Shown: positions 9,248 through 18,948, counted from the first letter of the stretch. The stretch is DNA of 64,000 nucleotides from Nitrososphaeria archaeon (GCA_026982095.1 JALSHT010000006.1:1-64000), one strand, 5' to 3'. The notes: generated by a model from the sequence alone, not told the origin. Made by a program: numbers and translations.

Positions 9248-10093
9248 TTAAAGCTTTATAATTCCCATTTCACTAAGCTTGTCTCTGATCTCCACACTTT
9301 TCTCATATGCTTTATCTAGAGCAGTGAATACTTCCTCATAGGATAAACTTCCTTTAAGAAGTTGTATACTACATATCTCTCCTGTCGCTAGATGTGTAAA
9401 TGTGATTAGAGAGTTAGCTATCTCTTCTTCAGGTGCCGTTGGATCAACAAACATCTTTCCGTTATATAATGCGATAGTATTCGCTATGGGAATCTCTTCA
9501 ATGGAGAATTTTGTTCTTGGTACTTCTTTGATATTTATGTTAGATACTTCATCAATATTATCCCTTATGTAGTTGATGTCAGGCATGTCTGCAGTTGCAA
9601 GTGCAGACACCGCCCCCAATACAGCTGCATCTATTATATTTCCATCATCATTTAGTATATTGAAATCAATAAATATTTTCAGTACTGTTTCACCAGGAAT
9701 TATTGCGTATTTTTTGAAGTCTATTATACCGCTCTCTCTTAAACTTCTATCTACCACTCTACTCATCTCTATCTCATATTCGTCTGGAGGTCCTGCTTCT
9801 GCCTCGAAAGATGCTGTTGGTAATATCTCTCCTTCAACCAATAGTATGGCGCTGTCTGGCGAGTCTTGGAAAGGTGTACCTAATTCGAAATTAACACCTG
9901 TAACGACTACTGTATCACCTAGATAAACAGTCGATGAGCCAAAGGCTTTCTCTACAGTCCCAACTTCAATCTTGATTTCCCTATAGTCCCACATGCTTCT
10001 ACCATCTTCTCTGATCCCCTTCATTAGATAGTTTCTTGTTTGTTCTATTCTAAGTATCTCAGCCAATGTTTTTCCCTTAAATTCCTTACTCAT
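9248..10093 (-). CDS. rrp42: Exosome subunit Rrp42
   Basis: The RNase PH-like, catalytically silent partner of Rrp41 in the hexameric exosome ring. It has about 281 residues with the family's REDGR start, a central AEAGPPDEYEIEMSR segment and the DFNILNDDGN region. ATG at 10093 follows GGTGATGAGG, which lies inside the end of rrp41; the two genes overlap. The conserved order Rrp4-Rrp41-Rrp42 supports one transcript. Confidence 0.95.
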   Translation of the reverse strand: MSKEFKGKTLAEILRIEQTRNYLMKGIREDGRSMWDYREIKIEVGTVEKAFGSSTVYLGDTVVVTGVNFELGTPFQDSPDSAILLVEGEILPTASFEAEAGPPDEYEIEMSRVVDRSLRESGIIDFKKYAIIPGETVLKIFIDFNILNDDGNIIDAAVLGAVSALATADMPDINYIRDNIDEVSNINIKEVPRTKFSIEEIPIANTIALYNGKMFVDPTAPEEEIANSLITFTHLATGEICSIQLLKGSLSYEEVFTALDKAYEKSVEIRDKLSEMGIIKL

Positions 10094-10829
10094 CCTCATC
10101 ACCTTCTTGTTCTTGAACCAGACTCATCTCCTCAATTAGTTTCTTCAAAGCCTTTTTCTGCTCCTCATACAGTTCATAGGCTCCCTTCAATGCTATCTCA
10201 AAAGCCCTTTTAAATTCTTCATGTGTAAGTTTACCATCCATCTGTAATAAAACAACTCGCTTTAGATTAGGCATTACAGCTATTGGTAGATCTGCCTCGC
10301 CATCTTTGTCTTCCGCCTCTCCTACATCCACCACTATTTGTCCATTCACCTTTCCAGCTGAACATCCAACAATCATATCTCTTAATGGAATTCCTGCCTC
10401 TGCCAATGCAACTGATGCTGCTGTTATACTCGCTACCCTGGTGCTCCCTTCAGCCTGGAGAACTTCTATGAATATGTCTATGCTCATCTCAGGGAATTTC
10501 TCTAAAATTACGGCCTGTTCCAATGCAGTTCTTATTACTTTTGATAGTTCAATTTCTCTTCTGGAAGGCTTAGGAGATTTCCTTTCTGTCGTGCTGTATG
10601 GGGCCATATGGTATCTACAATTAATTATAGCTCTGTCTTGAAGCGCTTCAAACTTTGGAAAATGTTCTTTTGGACCATACACACCAACTACTATCCAATT
10701 TTTACCTAGTTTTATCTCCGCTGATCCATCGGCGTTTTTTAGTATTCCTGCTCTTATAGAGTATTTCCTTAATTCATCTGGTTTTCTCCCATCTACTCTA
10801 ATAAATTCTTCTCTCTCTCCATTATTCAT
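10086..10829 (-). CDS. rrp41: Exosome subunit Rrp41 (catalytic)
   Basis: The phosphorolytic 3'-5' exoribonuclease subunit, 247 residues. Recognisable parts are RVDGRKPDELR, the CRYHMAPYST segment that binds RNA and phosphate, QAEGSTRVASITAASVAL and the acidic ADLPIAVMPN strand; DVGEAEDKDGEADLP carries the catalytic aspartates. An acidic, glutamate-rich tail ends the protein. It overlaps Rrp4 by 8 bases. Confidence 0.96.
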   Translation of the reverse strand: MNNGEREEFIRVDGRKPDELRKYSIRAGILKNADGSAEIKLGKNWIVVGVYGPKEHFPKFEALQDRAIINCRYHMAPYSTTERKSPKPSRREIELSKVIRTALEQAVILEKFPEMSIDIFIEVLQAEGSTRVASITAASVALAEAGIPLRDMIVGCSAGKVNGQIVVDVGEAEDKDGEADLPIAVMPNLKRVVLLQMDGKLTHEEFKRAFEIALKGAYELYEEQKKALKKLIEEMSLVQEQEGDEDE

Positions 10830-11589
10830 GTTCTACACCTCTATTGTTATTTACTTCTTCAGTAACCGTTACACCTAACATTTGAGCGATTTTGCCCGTT
10901 AGTCCTGGTGCGAAAGTATTTGAGATAATCGTTTTTATAATCTTCTTTAGAAGAAGAAAATCTTCGTAATTTCCTTTATAGAGAATAACTCCATTTTGAC
11001 CAACTATAACGTCTCCCCTCATATTTTCCTTAATCATTTTAATCATACTTCCTTTTCTTCCTATTATTCTAGGTATTTTCGTGGTATGCACTTTTATTAT
11101 GAAATACCCATTTAGTTTTCCCAAGTGTTTTTTGTTTATTCCTTGTTTTTCAGAGGGGAGAGAAAGTATAGGATGTGACTGTGCATTTATATCGATGATG
11201 ACTGCACCTACTAAATCGCCTATTTTAAAGTGTTCAGAAAGTTCATATTTCTTTGGGTCAAATCTTTGGGCATCGCCCTCCCATCTTATAAGCTCTTGAG
11301 CAGATAGGAAGGCTTTTGTAGATGCTCCAATGTCCACGATCCAACCATTTGCGGCATATCCTATTACCACTCCAATTACATAATCGTCTCTCCTAGGTGT
11401 GTACACACTCTTGTATGGAATAAGGTCTAGAGAACTGCCTGTTTTCTTTAAAACACCTAAGTTTGTCGCTATCATTGAGTTTCCAATTTTAATAAAAAAA
11501 TTATTATCTGTTCTTCTAAGATTGATTCTCCCACTAATTTTCTCACCTGGAGTAACTATCCTCATTTTTCTTTTATCTTCTTCCTCCAA
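10822..11589 (-). CDS. rrp4: Exosome cap subunit Rrp4
   Basis: The RNA-binding cap of the exosome. In order it has an N-terminal beta domain (VTPGEKI), an S1 domain (GYAANGWIVDIGAS) and a KH domain with the GRKGSMI loop. The start is taken as TTG at 11589, because the upstream GTG (11598) lies within a strong GGAGGTG ribosome site six bases before the TTG. That gives 255 residues, an ordinary length. Confidence 0.93.
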   Translation of the reverse strand: MEEEDKRKMRIVTPGEKISGRINLRRTDNNFFIKIGNSMIATNLGVLKKTGSSLDLIPYKSVYTPRRDDYVIGVVIGYAANGWIVDIGASTKAFLSAQELIRWEGDAQRFDPKKYELSEHFKIGDLVGAVIIDINAQSHPILSLPSEKQGINKKHLGKLNGYFIIKVHTTKIPRIIGRKGSMIKMIKENMRGDVIVGQNGVILYKGNYEDFLLLKKIIKTIISNTFAPGLTGKIAQMLGVTVTEEVNNNRGVEHE

Positions 11590-11602
11590 GTTATACACCT
11601 CC

Positions 11603-12301
11603 TTATACCGTTTTTTCTTCGATTATTTCTACATAAGCAGCTCCTCCTGTAATTCTTGTAACCTTATCCATAAAATCTACTTTCATACCAGAAGGGATAG
11701 ATACTCTGATGTCAAGAGAGCCATCTGATAACCACTCTTCTTTAATTATGTCAGAGGTATTTCTAATGAATCCATAGATTTTTCCTACGTATGTTGGTGG
11801 AACCTTTATATCCAGGATTGAGATTTGTTTCTTAATTGGAATAAATTTAGATAATTCTGATAAAATATTGTTTATCTGTTCTTCAGCTGGTTTAAATGGA
11901 TCTATTTTCACACCTGCCTCTTCCAAAGCATTTTCAATTCTTAAGGGAGGTATCGGGGCCGAAGTTCTTGCGTCTACACAGTATCTCGATATATAATCAA
12001 CTATCTGTCGTTTTTTCTCCTCTATTAATTTTCTCCTCTGTTCAGCTTTTATCTGTAGCTCTCCCTCTCTAACTATTTTTTCAGCTATCTTCTCTACATC
12101 GGTAGTTCCAAATATATTTAGCAAGTCCGATTTTGACGCTCTCAGTCCCTTATTTGCATCTATATACACTTCATCAAAGACAAGTACATTAGTAAAATCC
12201 TTCCTTCTTCCCAATTTATAATCCAGTGCTTTATCGGGATCTACTAGCACTTCAAACCTTTTACCACCTTTTTTATACCTTGCTATGGTATAATTGGTCA
12301 A
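11603..12301 (-). CDS. SBDS ribosome maturation factor (Sdo1)
   Basis: A 232-residue orthologue of the Shwachman-Bodian-Diamond protein, which in eukaryotes helps release eIF6 from the 60S subunit. The N-terminal FYSH domain (YKKGGKRFEVLVDP, KGLRASKSDLLNIFGT) and the helical middle domain (RRKLIEEKKRQIV) are clear. It starts at TTG 12301, behind GGTGATG. aIF6 itself is encoded at 53168. Confidence 0.95.
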   Translation of the reverse strand: MTNYTIARYKKGGKRFEVLVDPDKALDYKLGRRKDFTNVLVFDEVYIDANKGLRASKSDLLNIFGTTDVEKIAEKIVREGELQIKAEQRRKLIEEKKRQIVDYISRYCVDARTSAPIPPLRIENALEEAGVKIDPFKPAEEQINNILSELSKFIPIKKQISILDIKVPPTYVGKIYGFIRNTSDIIKEEWLSDGSLDIRVSIPSGMKVDFMDKVTRITGGAAYVEIIEEKTV

Positions 12302-12369
12302 TTTTCATCACCAATAAACAGCTATGTTTCTAACTATGTTCCAAAAAATGATTAATGGATAGTTTAACT

Positions 12370-13104
12370 TTATAATTCGGGATACTTTTCGATAGCCTTC
12401 TTGATATATTCTCTAGATTTTTCAAGCGTCTCAAACCTTGCATGCATGTCTCCAATCCCTATCTCTAAATATCTAATGTCTATCTCAGACTCCTTCTTTC
12501 TAGTTGCGTATAAAATTGCGCCAGTAACTAAAACTTTCAATTCCTCTAGATCCATCTGTTCGCTGTAATATTTTTCGAGAAAATCTAGTGCACTGTCGGT
12601 TTTAGCTCCTATAGCGGCTGCAATATATTTTATGAATGATCCACTAGGGTCTGTAACATAAATTGCAGTACTCCCATCAGGATTTACTCCTCCAAATATT
12701 ATTGCGACTCCAAATGGTCTAATTCCTCCTTGTTGCGTGAAACCCTGTTTTATATTTCCTATTCTTCTGGCTACTACATCGACGTATGGAGGCTCATCAT
12801 ATAGAATTCTTTGATATTGGCAAAATTCCCTAGCATAGTCTATAAGTACCCTTCCATCTGGAACGTATCCTGAGATAGCTCCTCCTATATTTTTGTCTAT
12901 AATAAATAACTTCCTGCTATGTGATCTATCTTGAAACTTGGAGAATGGCTCTTCTGCTGCAAGTACTACCCCATGTTTTGACTGAATACCGATTGACAGT
13001 GTTCCCCTCTTTACTGTTTCCAAGGCGTATTCTACTTGGAAAATTCTGCCATCCGGTGAAAAGACTGTGATTGCCCTATCATATGCGGTTTGTGGAGGCA
13101 TCAT
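12370..13104 (-). CDS. psmA: Proteasome subunit alpha
   Basis: A 244-residue 20S alpha subunit. It has the diagnostic N-terminal YDRAITVFSPDGRIFQVEYA that forms the gate and first helix, then RPFGVAII and the DPSGSF turn. There is no N-terminal catalytic threonine, as expected for alpha. No beta subunit is in the window; Cdc48 at 24326 may feed it. It is separated from SBDS by 68 bases and may have its own promoter. Confidence 0.96.
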   Translation of the reverse strand: MMPPQTAYDRAITVFSPDGRIFQVEYALETVKRGTLSIGIQSKHGVVLAAEEPFSKFQDRSHSRKLFIIDKNIGGAISGYVPDGRVLIDYAREFCQYQRILYDEPPYVDVVARRIGNIKQGFTQQGGIRPFGVAIIFGGVNPDGSTAIYVTDPSGSFIKYIAAAIGAKTDSALDFLEKYYSEQMDLEELKVLVTGAILYATRKKESEIDIRYLEIGIGDMHARFETLEKSREYIKKAIEKYPEL

Positions 13105-13172
13105 ATTGCTTCCCCTCTATCGCTAATTAGATTAGTATATCAACAATGTAATTAAAGATATGACCCAAAGAC

Positions 13173-13499
13173 TCATTTATGCTTATTCAGATGTTTTAAC
13201 AACTTTCTATATGTGTTTGACACATAAACTCTAATCTCCTTCTTACCTATGTCGGGATCGTTAGAAATTACGTAGTGAAGCGTAGCTATTAGCTTATCGA
13301 GATAATTATGTCTAATTTTGAATACAAGTACGCTACTACTTTTTTCTATTATTTTGATATCTGCTTTGCATGCATCGATGTTCCCGAATAATTTTCTATA
13401 TGAATTAATAATAACAGTTGACACCTTGTCAAAATCTATATTCCCAGTTACCAGTAAATACCTATACCTTATTATTCTCACCATAGTGCTAACCACCAT
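13173..13499 (-). CDS. rnp2: RNase P protein component 2 (Pop5)
   Basis: About 100-108 residues with the Pop5 opening (MVRIIRYRYLLV), an IINSYRKLFGNIDA helix and a long basic C-terminal helix. It binds the specificity/catalytic core of RNase P RNA together with Rpp30. It overlaps the Rpp30 gene by 22 bases. ATG at 13484 is an alternative start that begins exactly at the conserved MVRI. Confidence 0.85.
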   Translation of the reverse strand: MVVSTMVRIIRYRYLLVTGNIDFDKVSTVIINSYRKLFGNIDACKADIKIIEKSSSVLVFKIRHNYLDKLIATLHYVISNDPDIGKKEIRVYVSNTYRKLLKHLNKHK

Positions 13500-14092
13500 C
13501 TGTTTTGAATATCTATATTATTGAGGCTAGAGAAAGCTTTAACAATGTTTTCTTGATAATGCCATAGAGGGGTATATCCATTAAATGACACTACCAATGC
13601 CTCCGATTCTTCTAAAACCTCGACAAGTTTAAGTAGGTTACACTTGTTAAACTGTAATTCTCGAACTAAGTCTTCAAGCATAACTTCAAAGAGAATATCA
13701 TGTTTAGCCACATCTATTATCCTTCTAATACTAACCCTATCCGTTAGCGTTAATACACGTATACCTAACTTCTTAAGAATATTAATATCTACCTTTTCGA
13801 GAATCCTCGCTGAAGCGGTTAGAGTGACTATATGCCCCTTTTCATCAAGACTTTTAGCAAGTTCATTAAGTCTTTGCAAGCTTCTCCTTCCAGTTGCTTT
13901 CTCTGCATCTATCCTGAGGGCTAATCCACTCTTTGTGTATAGAACGTGTTTTTTAAGGCTTTTTTTGTGATACTCCTTTGGAATCGCCATATAATCTCTT
14001 CTGGATTCTATCTTGATGAAGATTATGTTGTTATGTAATAATTTGGGTAATGTGTTTAGATCGTTTATTGTTAAGTATGAAAATATGGCCAC
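13478..14092 (-). CDS. rnp3: RNase P protein component 3 (Rpp30), divergent
   Basis: A 204-residue protein assigned to Rpp30 mainly by position between the COG1325 protein and Pop5, plus a TIM-barrel-like alternation: LRIDAEKATGRRSLQRLNEL, IVTLTASARI and IRVLTLTDRV. The usual N-terminal DLHVH-type strand is poorly preserved, so it is more divergent than its neighbours. A profile search would confirm it. Confidence 0.7.
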   Translation of the reverse strand: MAIFSYLTINDLNTLPKLLHNNIIFIKIESRRDYMAIPKEYHKKSLKKHVLYTKSGLALRIDAEKATGRRSLQRLNELAKSLDEKGHIVTLTASARILEKVDINILKKLGIRVLTLTDRVSIRRIIDVAKHDILFEVMLEDLVRELQFNKCNLLKLVEVLEESEALVVSFNGYTPLWHYQENIVKAFSSLNNIDIQNRWWLALW

Positions 14093-14094
14093 CG

Positions 14095-14493
14095 CTATCC
14101 ACCTTTTATCAATTTTAGAAGCGCCTCCTTTCTAACACCACTAACAACGATTCTAATAGGATCAGTCTCGCCTAAGGTTACTTTTCCCTTACATAGGCTT
14201 GGTTTATCTAGCCTCAAGAAAAGTTTGTTTCTATATATATACTCATCTAAGTATTGAGTTAAGAGTGTCTTATCTGCCTCTGTTAGCATCGCCAGTATTT
14301 TCTTGATAATGTCTAATACTCTCGTGTTTTCCTTAATCGTTATCTTATACATCTTTATGGGATTTTTATAATGGCCCGTTAAATCATACCTTTGGATTTC
14401 TTTCTCATCAAAATAAACAATTTTTCTTAAGCTGCTTACAACCTTATTCTCATCTTCAGTGGCATGTATTAACAACTGAATCTCCATCCGCAA
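14095..14493 (-). CDS. COG1325-type RNA-binding protein (exosome-linked)
   Basis: 132 residues beginning with the family's HATEDENKV motif and the GHYKNPI segment. Archaeal homologues form a small RNA-binding fold and sit at the head of the Rpp30/Pop5/exosome operon, as here. The start is TTG 14493 or ATG 14487, after AGGGAG. It is divergent from kae1 with only 61 bases between, so both promoters must be inside that gap. The biochemical role of the family is not well known to me. Confidence 0.75.
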   Translation of the reverse strand: MRMEIQLLIHATEDENKVVSSLRKIVYFDEKEIQRYDLTGHYKNPIKMYKITIKENTRVLDIIKKILAMLTEADKTLLTQYLDEYIYRNKLFLRLDKPSLCKGKVTLGETDPIRIVVSGVRKEALLKLIKGG

Positions 14494-14554
14494 TTTAAAC
14501 TCCCTCTAAAATCGTATTTCTGTATTCTATCTATATCTTTACTGGGGATGTCGG

Positions 14555-15568
14555 ATGGATGGGCAGTTTGTAGTCTTAGGTATAGAATCCACAGCACATA
14601 CGTTTGGTGTGGGTATCGTTGAGGGGTCTAAAGATGATTTTAGAATATTATCAGATTCTAGATCAAAATATGTTCCGCCTAAAAATAAGGGAATAGAACC
14701 ATTTGAAGCAGCAGAATCACATTCTAAACACGCTATTGACACTCTAAATAGAGCATTGGGTGAAGCAGGATTGAATCTGAGAGATATAGACATATTATCA
14801 TTTAGTAGGGGTCCAGGATTAGGTCCCTGTTTAAGAATTGGAGCGACGTTGGCTAGATTTCTAGCTCTAAAATATAATAAACCGCTATACCCCGTTCATC
14901 ATGGGGTTGGACATTTAGAACTGGTAAGTAGCTATTATAAATTAAGTAATCCTCTACATCTACTAGTTTCGGGTGGGCATACTACAATCCTACGTCTTAA
15001 AAATGGAAGGTATAGAGTTTTTGGTGAAACACTTGATATTACACTGGGCAATTTGATAGATGTATTTGCTAGAGAAGCTGGCCTTTCTTTTCCAGGGGGG
15101 CCCATAATTGAAAAGTATGCAAAAAAGGGAAGAGTATACCTAGATCTCCCATACACAATTATGGGAACTAATTTTCAATTTTCGGGCATGCTTACTAATG
15201 CTTTAAACCTACTCAAGAGTGGTTATTCATTAGAAGATGTTGCTTTCTCACTCCAGGAAACCGCTTTCTCAATTGTTGTAGAGGGTTTGGAGAGGGCGCT
15301 TACAAGTATGGAGTCTCGTCCTGATAGCGTAGCTGTCTCAGGTGGCGTTGCTTCAAACGACTCTCTATTTGAAAAAATAAGAGAAATGGCAGGTTATCAT
15401 GATATAGAAGCATATCGACTACCTAAAAAGTTGAATGGAGATAATGGTGTACAGATTGCAATTGTGGGTCTGAAAATGGCATTATCCAATATTTCTCCAC
15501 CACCTATAGAAAATACAAAAGTAATTCAGAGATGGAGAATTGATGAGGTAGATATAGAATGGATGTAG
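14555..15568 (+). CDS. kae1: KEOPS catalytic subunit Kae1 (TsaD family)
   Basis: The threonylcarbamoyl transferase of KEOPS, which makes t6A37 in ANN-decoding tRNAs; 337 residues. Visible motifs are GIESTAHTFGVG, HSKHAID, SRGPGLGPCLR, the metal-binding VHHGVGH, SGGHT and AVSGGVASND. It is a stand-alone Kae1, not the Kae1-Bud32 fusion of some euryarchaea. It overlaps bud32 by 10 bases, so the two are probably translated together. Confidence 0.97.
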   Translation: MDGQFVVLGIESTAHTFGVGIVEGSKDDFRILSDSRSKYVPPKNKGIEPFEAAESHSKHAIDTLNRALGEAGLNLRDIDILSFSRGPGLGPCLRIGATLARFLALKYNKPLYPVHHGVGHLELVSSYYKLSNPLHLLVSGGHTTILRLKNGRYRVFGETLDITLGNLIDVFAREAGLSFPGGPIIEKYAKKGRVYLDLPYTIMGTNFQFSGMLTNALNLLKSGYSLEDVAFSLQETAFSIVVEGLERALTSMESRPDSVAVSGGVASNDSLFEKIREMAGYHDIEAYRLPKKLNGDNGVQIAIVGLKMALSNISPPPIENTKVIQRWRIDEVDIEWM

Positions 15569-16221
15569 TTGAGGAATTAATCAGGAGTTCTAAGCTGATA
15601 TTCAAGAATGCTGAGGCTAATATTTATATAGGTAATCTTTTAGGTAAACGAGTCGTTATAAAACAACGAGTATATAAGAAATATAGGCACCCAGTGTTGG
15701 ATAAAAGGCTAAGGAGGTTAAGAACCTATAGAGAGGTATCTATAGTCTATTACCTTCTAAATAAGGGATATCGAGTGCCAACTCCTCTTTTTTCTTCTCT
15801 AAAACATTCCCTAATAGTTTTTAATTTCATCGATGGCAGAAAATTAAGCGAAGTCTTGAGGAGTGAGAAGTCGATAGAGAAGGAGAGATTAATATATAGT
15901 TTGGGTGGCATAATTGGTGGGATACATAATGAAGGTATAGTTCATGGAGATCCTAATCTAACTAATTTCATCCTATCCTCACGAGAACAAGAAATATACA
16001 TAATTGATTTTGGTCTATCCTATTGGTCTTCTTCTCCGAAAGATCACGCATTAGATCTGGATGTAGTTAGAAGATCTCTACAGACTGTCGAAGCAGATAA
16101 TTATGAAACTCTTTTTAATATATTTCTAGATGGATACCAAAATATTTATAAAAATTTCGATGAGTTAGTCTCGTTTTTTAATAAACTCGTTAAAATGGGT
16201 AGATATCATGAATATCGATAA
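15559..16221 (+). CDS. bud32: KEOPS kinase/ATPase Bud32
   Basis: A 220-residue small RIO/PRPK-type kinase. It has a lysine-bearing VVIKQRV strand, the HGDPNLTNF catalytic loop and the IIDFGLSYW metal loop. In KEOPS it acts as an ATPase that switches Kae1 activity. It starts inside kae1 and overlaps the ITPase gene by 14 bases. Confidence 0.95.
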   Translation: MDVVEELIRSSKLIFKNAEANIYIGNLLGKRVVIKQRVYKKYRHPVLDKRLRRLRTYREVSIVYYLLNKGYRVPTPLFSSLKHSLIVFNFIDGRKLSEVLRSEKSIEKERLIYSLGGIIGGIHNEGIVHGDPNLTNFILSSREQEIYIIDFGLSYWSSSPKDHALDLDVVRRSLQTVEADNYETLFNIFLDGYQNIYKNFDELVSFFNKLVKMGRYHEYR

Positions 16222-16804
16222 CAAATTATCCATTGTAACTATGAATAAATACAAATATGAAGAAGCTAGAGAAGTATTGAGTAGATTTGGTATAGACGCC
16301 TTATGGGTTAGATATGAACCGAAAGAGATTCAAAGCGACTCTCTTCTCGATATTATAATTTGGAAAGGATATGATGCCTCTAGAGTTGTTGATTATCCCT
16401 TTGTTGTTGAAGATACCGGTTTATTTATAAAAGAATTAAATGGCTTTCCTGGACCCTATAGTTCGTATGTATTTAAAACAATTGGTTTAAATGGCATTCT
16501 AAAACTAATGAGGGAAGTGGAAGATAGGAGGGCTCTCTTTAAATCATATTGTTTATTGTATCTTGGGGATAACATCTTTAAGGTTTTTAACGTTTCAGTA
16601 CGTGGAACCATTTCAAAGATGCCTAGAGGTAATAAAGGGTTTGGGTACGATCCTATTTTTATCCCTCAAGGGTTCAATAAAACCTTTGGTGAGATGGACA
16701 TAAACGTGAAAAACTCAATATCACATAGAGGAAAACTTTTTAATATTGTAGGAGACTATCTTCATAAGCTTAGAAAAGGAGAAAAATGGTATAAGGTGAG
16801 GTAA
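16208..16804 (+). CDS. ITP/XTP pyrophosphatase (HAM1/RdgB family)
   Basis: 198 residues. The N-terminal IVTMNKYKYEEA is a variant of the family's (V/I)T.N..K..E motif. VEDTGLFI, FPGPYSSYVF, the GFGYDPIF loop and SHRGKLF complete the signature. It clears deaminated purine triphosphates (ITP, dITP, XTP). It overlaps bud32 and lies just before uS15, so it is in the same transcript. Confidence 0.93.
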   Translation: MNIDNKLSIVTMNKYKYEEAREVLSRFGIDALWVRYEPKEIQSDSLLDIIIWKGYDASRVVDYPFVVEDTGLFIKELNGFPGPYSSYVFKTIGLNGILKLMREVEDRRALFKSYCLLYLGDNIFKVFNVSVRGTISKMPRGNKGFGYDPIFIPQGFNKTFGEMDINVKNSISHRGKLFNIVGDYLHKLRKGEKWYKVR

Positions 16805-16805
16805 A

Positions 16806-17255
16806 TTGGCGAGGATGCATATACGTAGGAGAGGTAAGTCACATTCTAAAAGACCTGTATCCATGGGTAAGCCGGAATGGGTTGAACTATCTAGAGAAGA
16901 AATATCTGAACTAGTAATTAGGTTGGCTAGAGAGGGTAAACTTCCGTCAGAGATTGGCATGATACTTAGGGATCAGTATGGTATACCAACATTTAAGCAG
17001 GTTATGGGAATGAAATTAACTAAATTTCTAGAGATGAACGGAATAACGTATGACCTTCCAGAAGATCTTGCGATGTTGATTGAGAAGGCTAGAAGACTTA
17101 TGAACCATCTAAAGTATCATAAAAAGGACTATAAAAATAAGCATTCTTTAGAGCTAATTGAGGCAAAGATACATCATCTATCGAAATACTATAAAAGAAT
17201 CGGTAAACTGCCAAAGAATTGGAAGTATAAGACGTATGTAGCACAGGTAGAATAG
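16806..17255 (+). CDS. rps15: Ribosomal protein uS15
   Basis: 149 residues, the archaeal/eukaryotic form with an N-terminal extension. TTG at 16806 is preferred to ATG 16815 because the MARMHxRRRGKS opening is conserved. The gene follows the ITPase stop by one base. The usual linkage to a RecJ-like DHH protein and Pcc1 is kept downstream. Confidence 0.95.
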   Translation: MARMHIRRRGKSHSKRPVSMGKPEWVELSREEISELVIRLAREGKLPSEIGMILRDQYGIPTFKQVMGMKLTKFLEMNGITYDLPEDLAMLIEKARRLMNHLKYHKKDYKNKHSLELIEAKIHHLSKYYKRIGKLPKNWKYKTYVAQVE

Positions 17256-17262
17256 ATGAGAG

Positions 17263-18651
17263 ATGAGTATTAATGGAAATGTAAAAAACTTTATTGAGGC
17301 ATTAAATGATTTTTTGAACACTTTTGTATATGATCGCGGTTTCACCGCTGTTCTAACACACTATGATGCAGATGGTATTACTGCGGGGGGGTTATTTTCG
17401 AGGTTGTTAGCTAATTATGGGATAGAATTTATCGTTAGAGCCACTACAGACCTATCTAATGACGTAACGAGAAAATTCTTCAGTATCAAGGCAAATGCAC
17501 ATGTGCTGCTGGATATGGGGTCTGGTGATCTAGAGAGGATCCATAGCTATTCAGATGGAAGAGATGTGTTTATTATAGATCATCACAAAGTAGTTGGTAA
17601 CTCTGCAGGTCTTCATATACTTAATCCCGAATTATATGGATTTGACGGTGGTCAAACTGGTTGTGCAGGTGTGTTATCTGGTTTATTAGGATATTATGCT
17701 ACAGAAGATCCTTATTTCCTCGCTATTGGATTGGTGGGTGCTTCAGGGGATATGCAACTTATTCAGCCAGTTGATATTACAAAACATTTACTTGATTTGG
17801 CGGTTGAAAAAAACGTTGTGGATATTAAGAAGGGATTTATTTTCTTTATGAACAACAGCCTCCCCCTCCATAAGGCTATTACTTGGAGTTTTAATCCTTA
17901 CATTCCGGGTTTTTCAGGCAGGGATGATGTTGGATTAATGTTGATTAAAAAAGCAGGAATAGATTATCCTTCAAGGCCTCCGTTTAAAAAGGCTTCTGAC
18001 TTAAGTAGCGTAGAGAGAAATAAACTGTTAGAAGAAATAATCAAATATTTGGCTAATCTAGGTGTAAGGGAAATTAAGCCGAGCGATATAACCAAGAACT
18101 ATGTTATCTTAAAACTCGAGAATCATCCACTTTTGAAGAATGTAGATGAATTCGCCAATCTTGTTAATACAGCAGGAAGAATGGGAAAAGAACATATGGG
18201 AATCTTGTTAACATTTGGCTTTAGAGGAAAACTTGTAGAGAGTCTTAAGGATTTGTATTTGGAAAGAAGAAAGATGATAGCAAAGTATCTCGCGATTGCG
18301 GATAGAAAATTGAAAATATATAAGGATATGATTGTTGTAGTAGATATGAGAGATACAGACTTTAACTATAGGTTTAGCGGAACGATATCCACTATTTTAT
18401 CACGGTCAATAAAACATTCTGATAAAGTAGTTATACTTATATCCGAGTCCCCCTATGGTATTAAAATATCTGCTAGAGCCCCTAAATCAATTGTTGATAA
18501 GGGTCTTAACTTGGCCGATATAATGAGAAGCCTAAGTAAAAAGTTTTCAGGTGTGGGGGGAGGGCATAACGTAGCTGCAGGAGCAACTTTACAAAGAGGT
18601 GGAACTAGCCTCATAGACGAAGTTGTTAATATTATAGCATCTGAAATTTAG
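17263..18651 (+). CDS. RecJ-like DHH exonuclease
   Basis: 462 residues with the DHH phosphoesterase core: THYDADGITAGG (32-43), LDMGSGDLE, IIDHHK and ASGDMQ, followed by a C-terminal DHHA1 domain with GVGGGHNVAAGA. Archaeal members next to uS15 are RecJ-like single-strand nucleases; relatives include GAN and Cdc45-like partners of GINS. Which of these roles applies is not shown by sequence alone. Confidence 0.88.
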   Translation: MSINGNVKNFIEALNDFLNTFVYDRGFTAVLTHYDADGITAGGLFSRLLANYGIEFIVRATTDLSNDVTRKFFSIKANAHVLLDMGSGDLERIHSYSDGRDVFIIDHHKVVGNSAGLHILNPELYGFDGGQTGCAGVLSGLLGYYATEDPYFLAIGLVGASGDMQLIQPVDITKHLLDLAVEKNVVDIKKGFIFFMNNSLPLHKAITWSFNPYIPGFSGRDDVGLMLIKKAGIDYPSRPPFKKASDLSSVERNKLLEEIIKYLANLGVREIKPSDITKNYVILKLENHPLLKNVDEFANLVNTAGRMGKEHMGILLTFGFRGKLVESLKDLYLERRKMIAKYLAIADRKLKIYKDMIVVVDMRDTDFNYRFSGTISTILSRSIKHSDKVVILISESPYGIKISARAPKSIVDKGLNLADIMRSLSKKFSGVGGGHNVAAGATLQRGGTSLIDEVVNIIASEI

Positions 18652-18662
18652 TGGTTGGTAGT

Positions 18663-18893
18663 ATGGAGATTAGTTTGGAGCTAAGATTTTATCTAAAGAA
18701 TGACGCCAGTATACATGTTATAAGATCTTTGAAGCCTGATAATGAAGCTAAGGGTCTAACTATTCACTCTTATTGCGAAGAGGGGATTGTTATTTATAAA
18801 ATCTCTGGAGAGGCTTCTTCTGTGAGAGCAGCTGCTAACGACGTATTCCGGTGTATAAAACCACTGATTACTCTATTATGCGACACTGATTGA
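18663..18893 (+). CDS. pcc1: KEOPS subunit Pcc1 (copy 2)
   Basis: 76 residues if ATG 18663 is used (the GTG at 18651 overlaps the DHH stop). It has the Pcc1 pattern SLKPDNEAK, a basic middle strand, and the C-terminal ANDVFRCIKPLI helix, the counterpart of the ND.LR motif. This copy looks closer to canonical Pcc1 than that at 8254. It completes a Kae1-Bud32-Pcc1 neighbourhood; Cgi121 is not in the window. Confidence 0.8.
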   Translation: MEISLELRFYLKNDASIHVIRSLKPDNEAKGLTIHSYCEEGIVIYKISGEASSVRAAANDVFRCIKPLITLLCDTD

Positions 18894-18948
18894 ATCTATG
18901 CTTTTTATAATTGGTGTAGTTTCATAAAATACTAGTTAACGGGTGTTT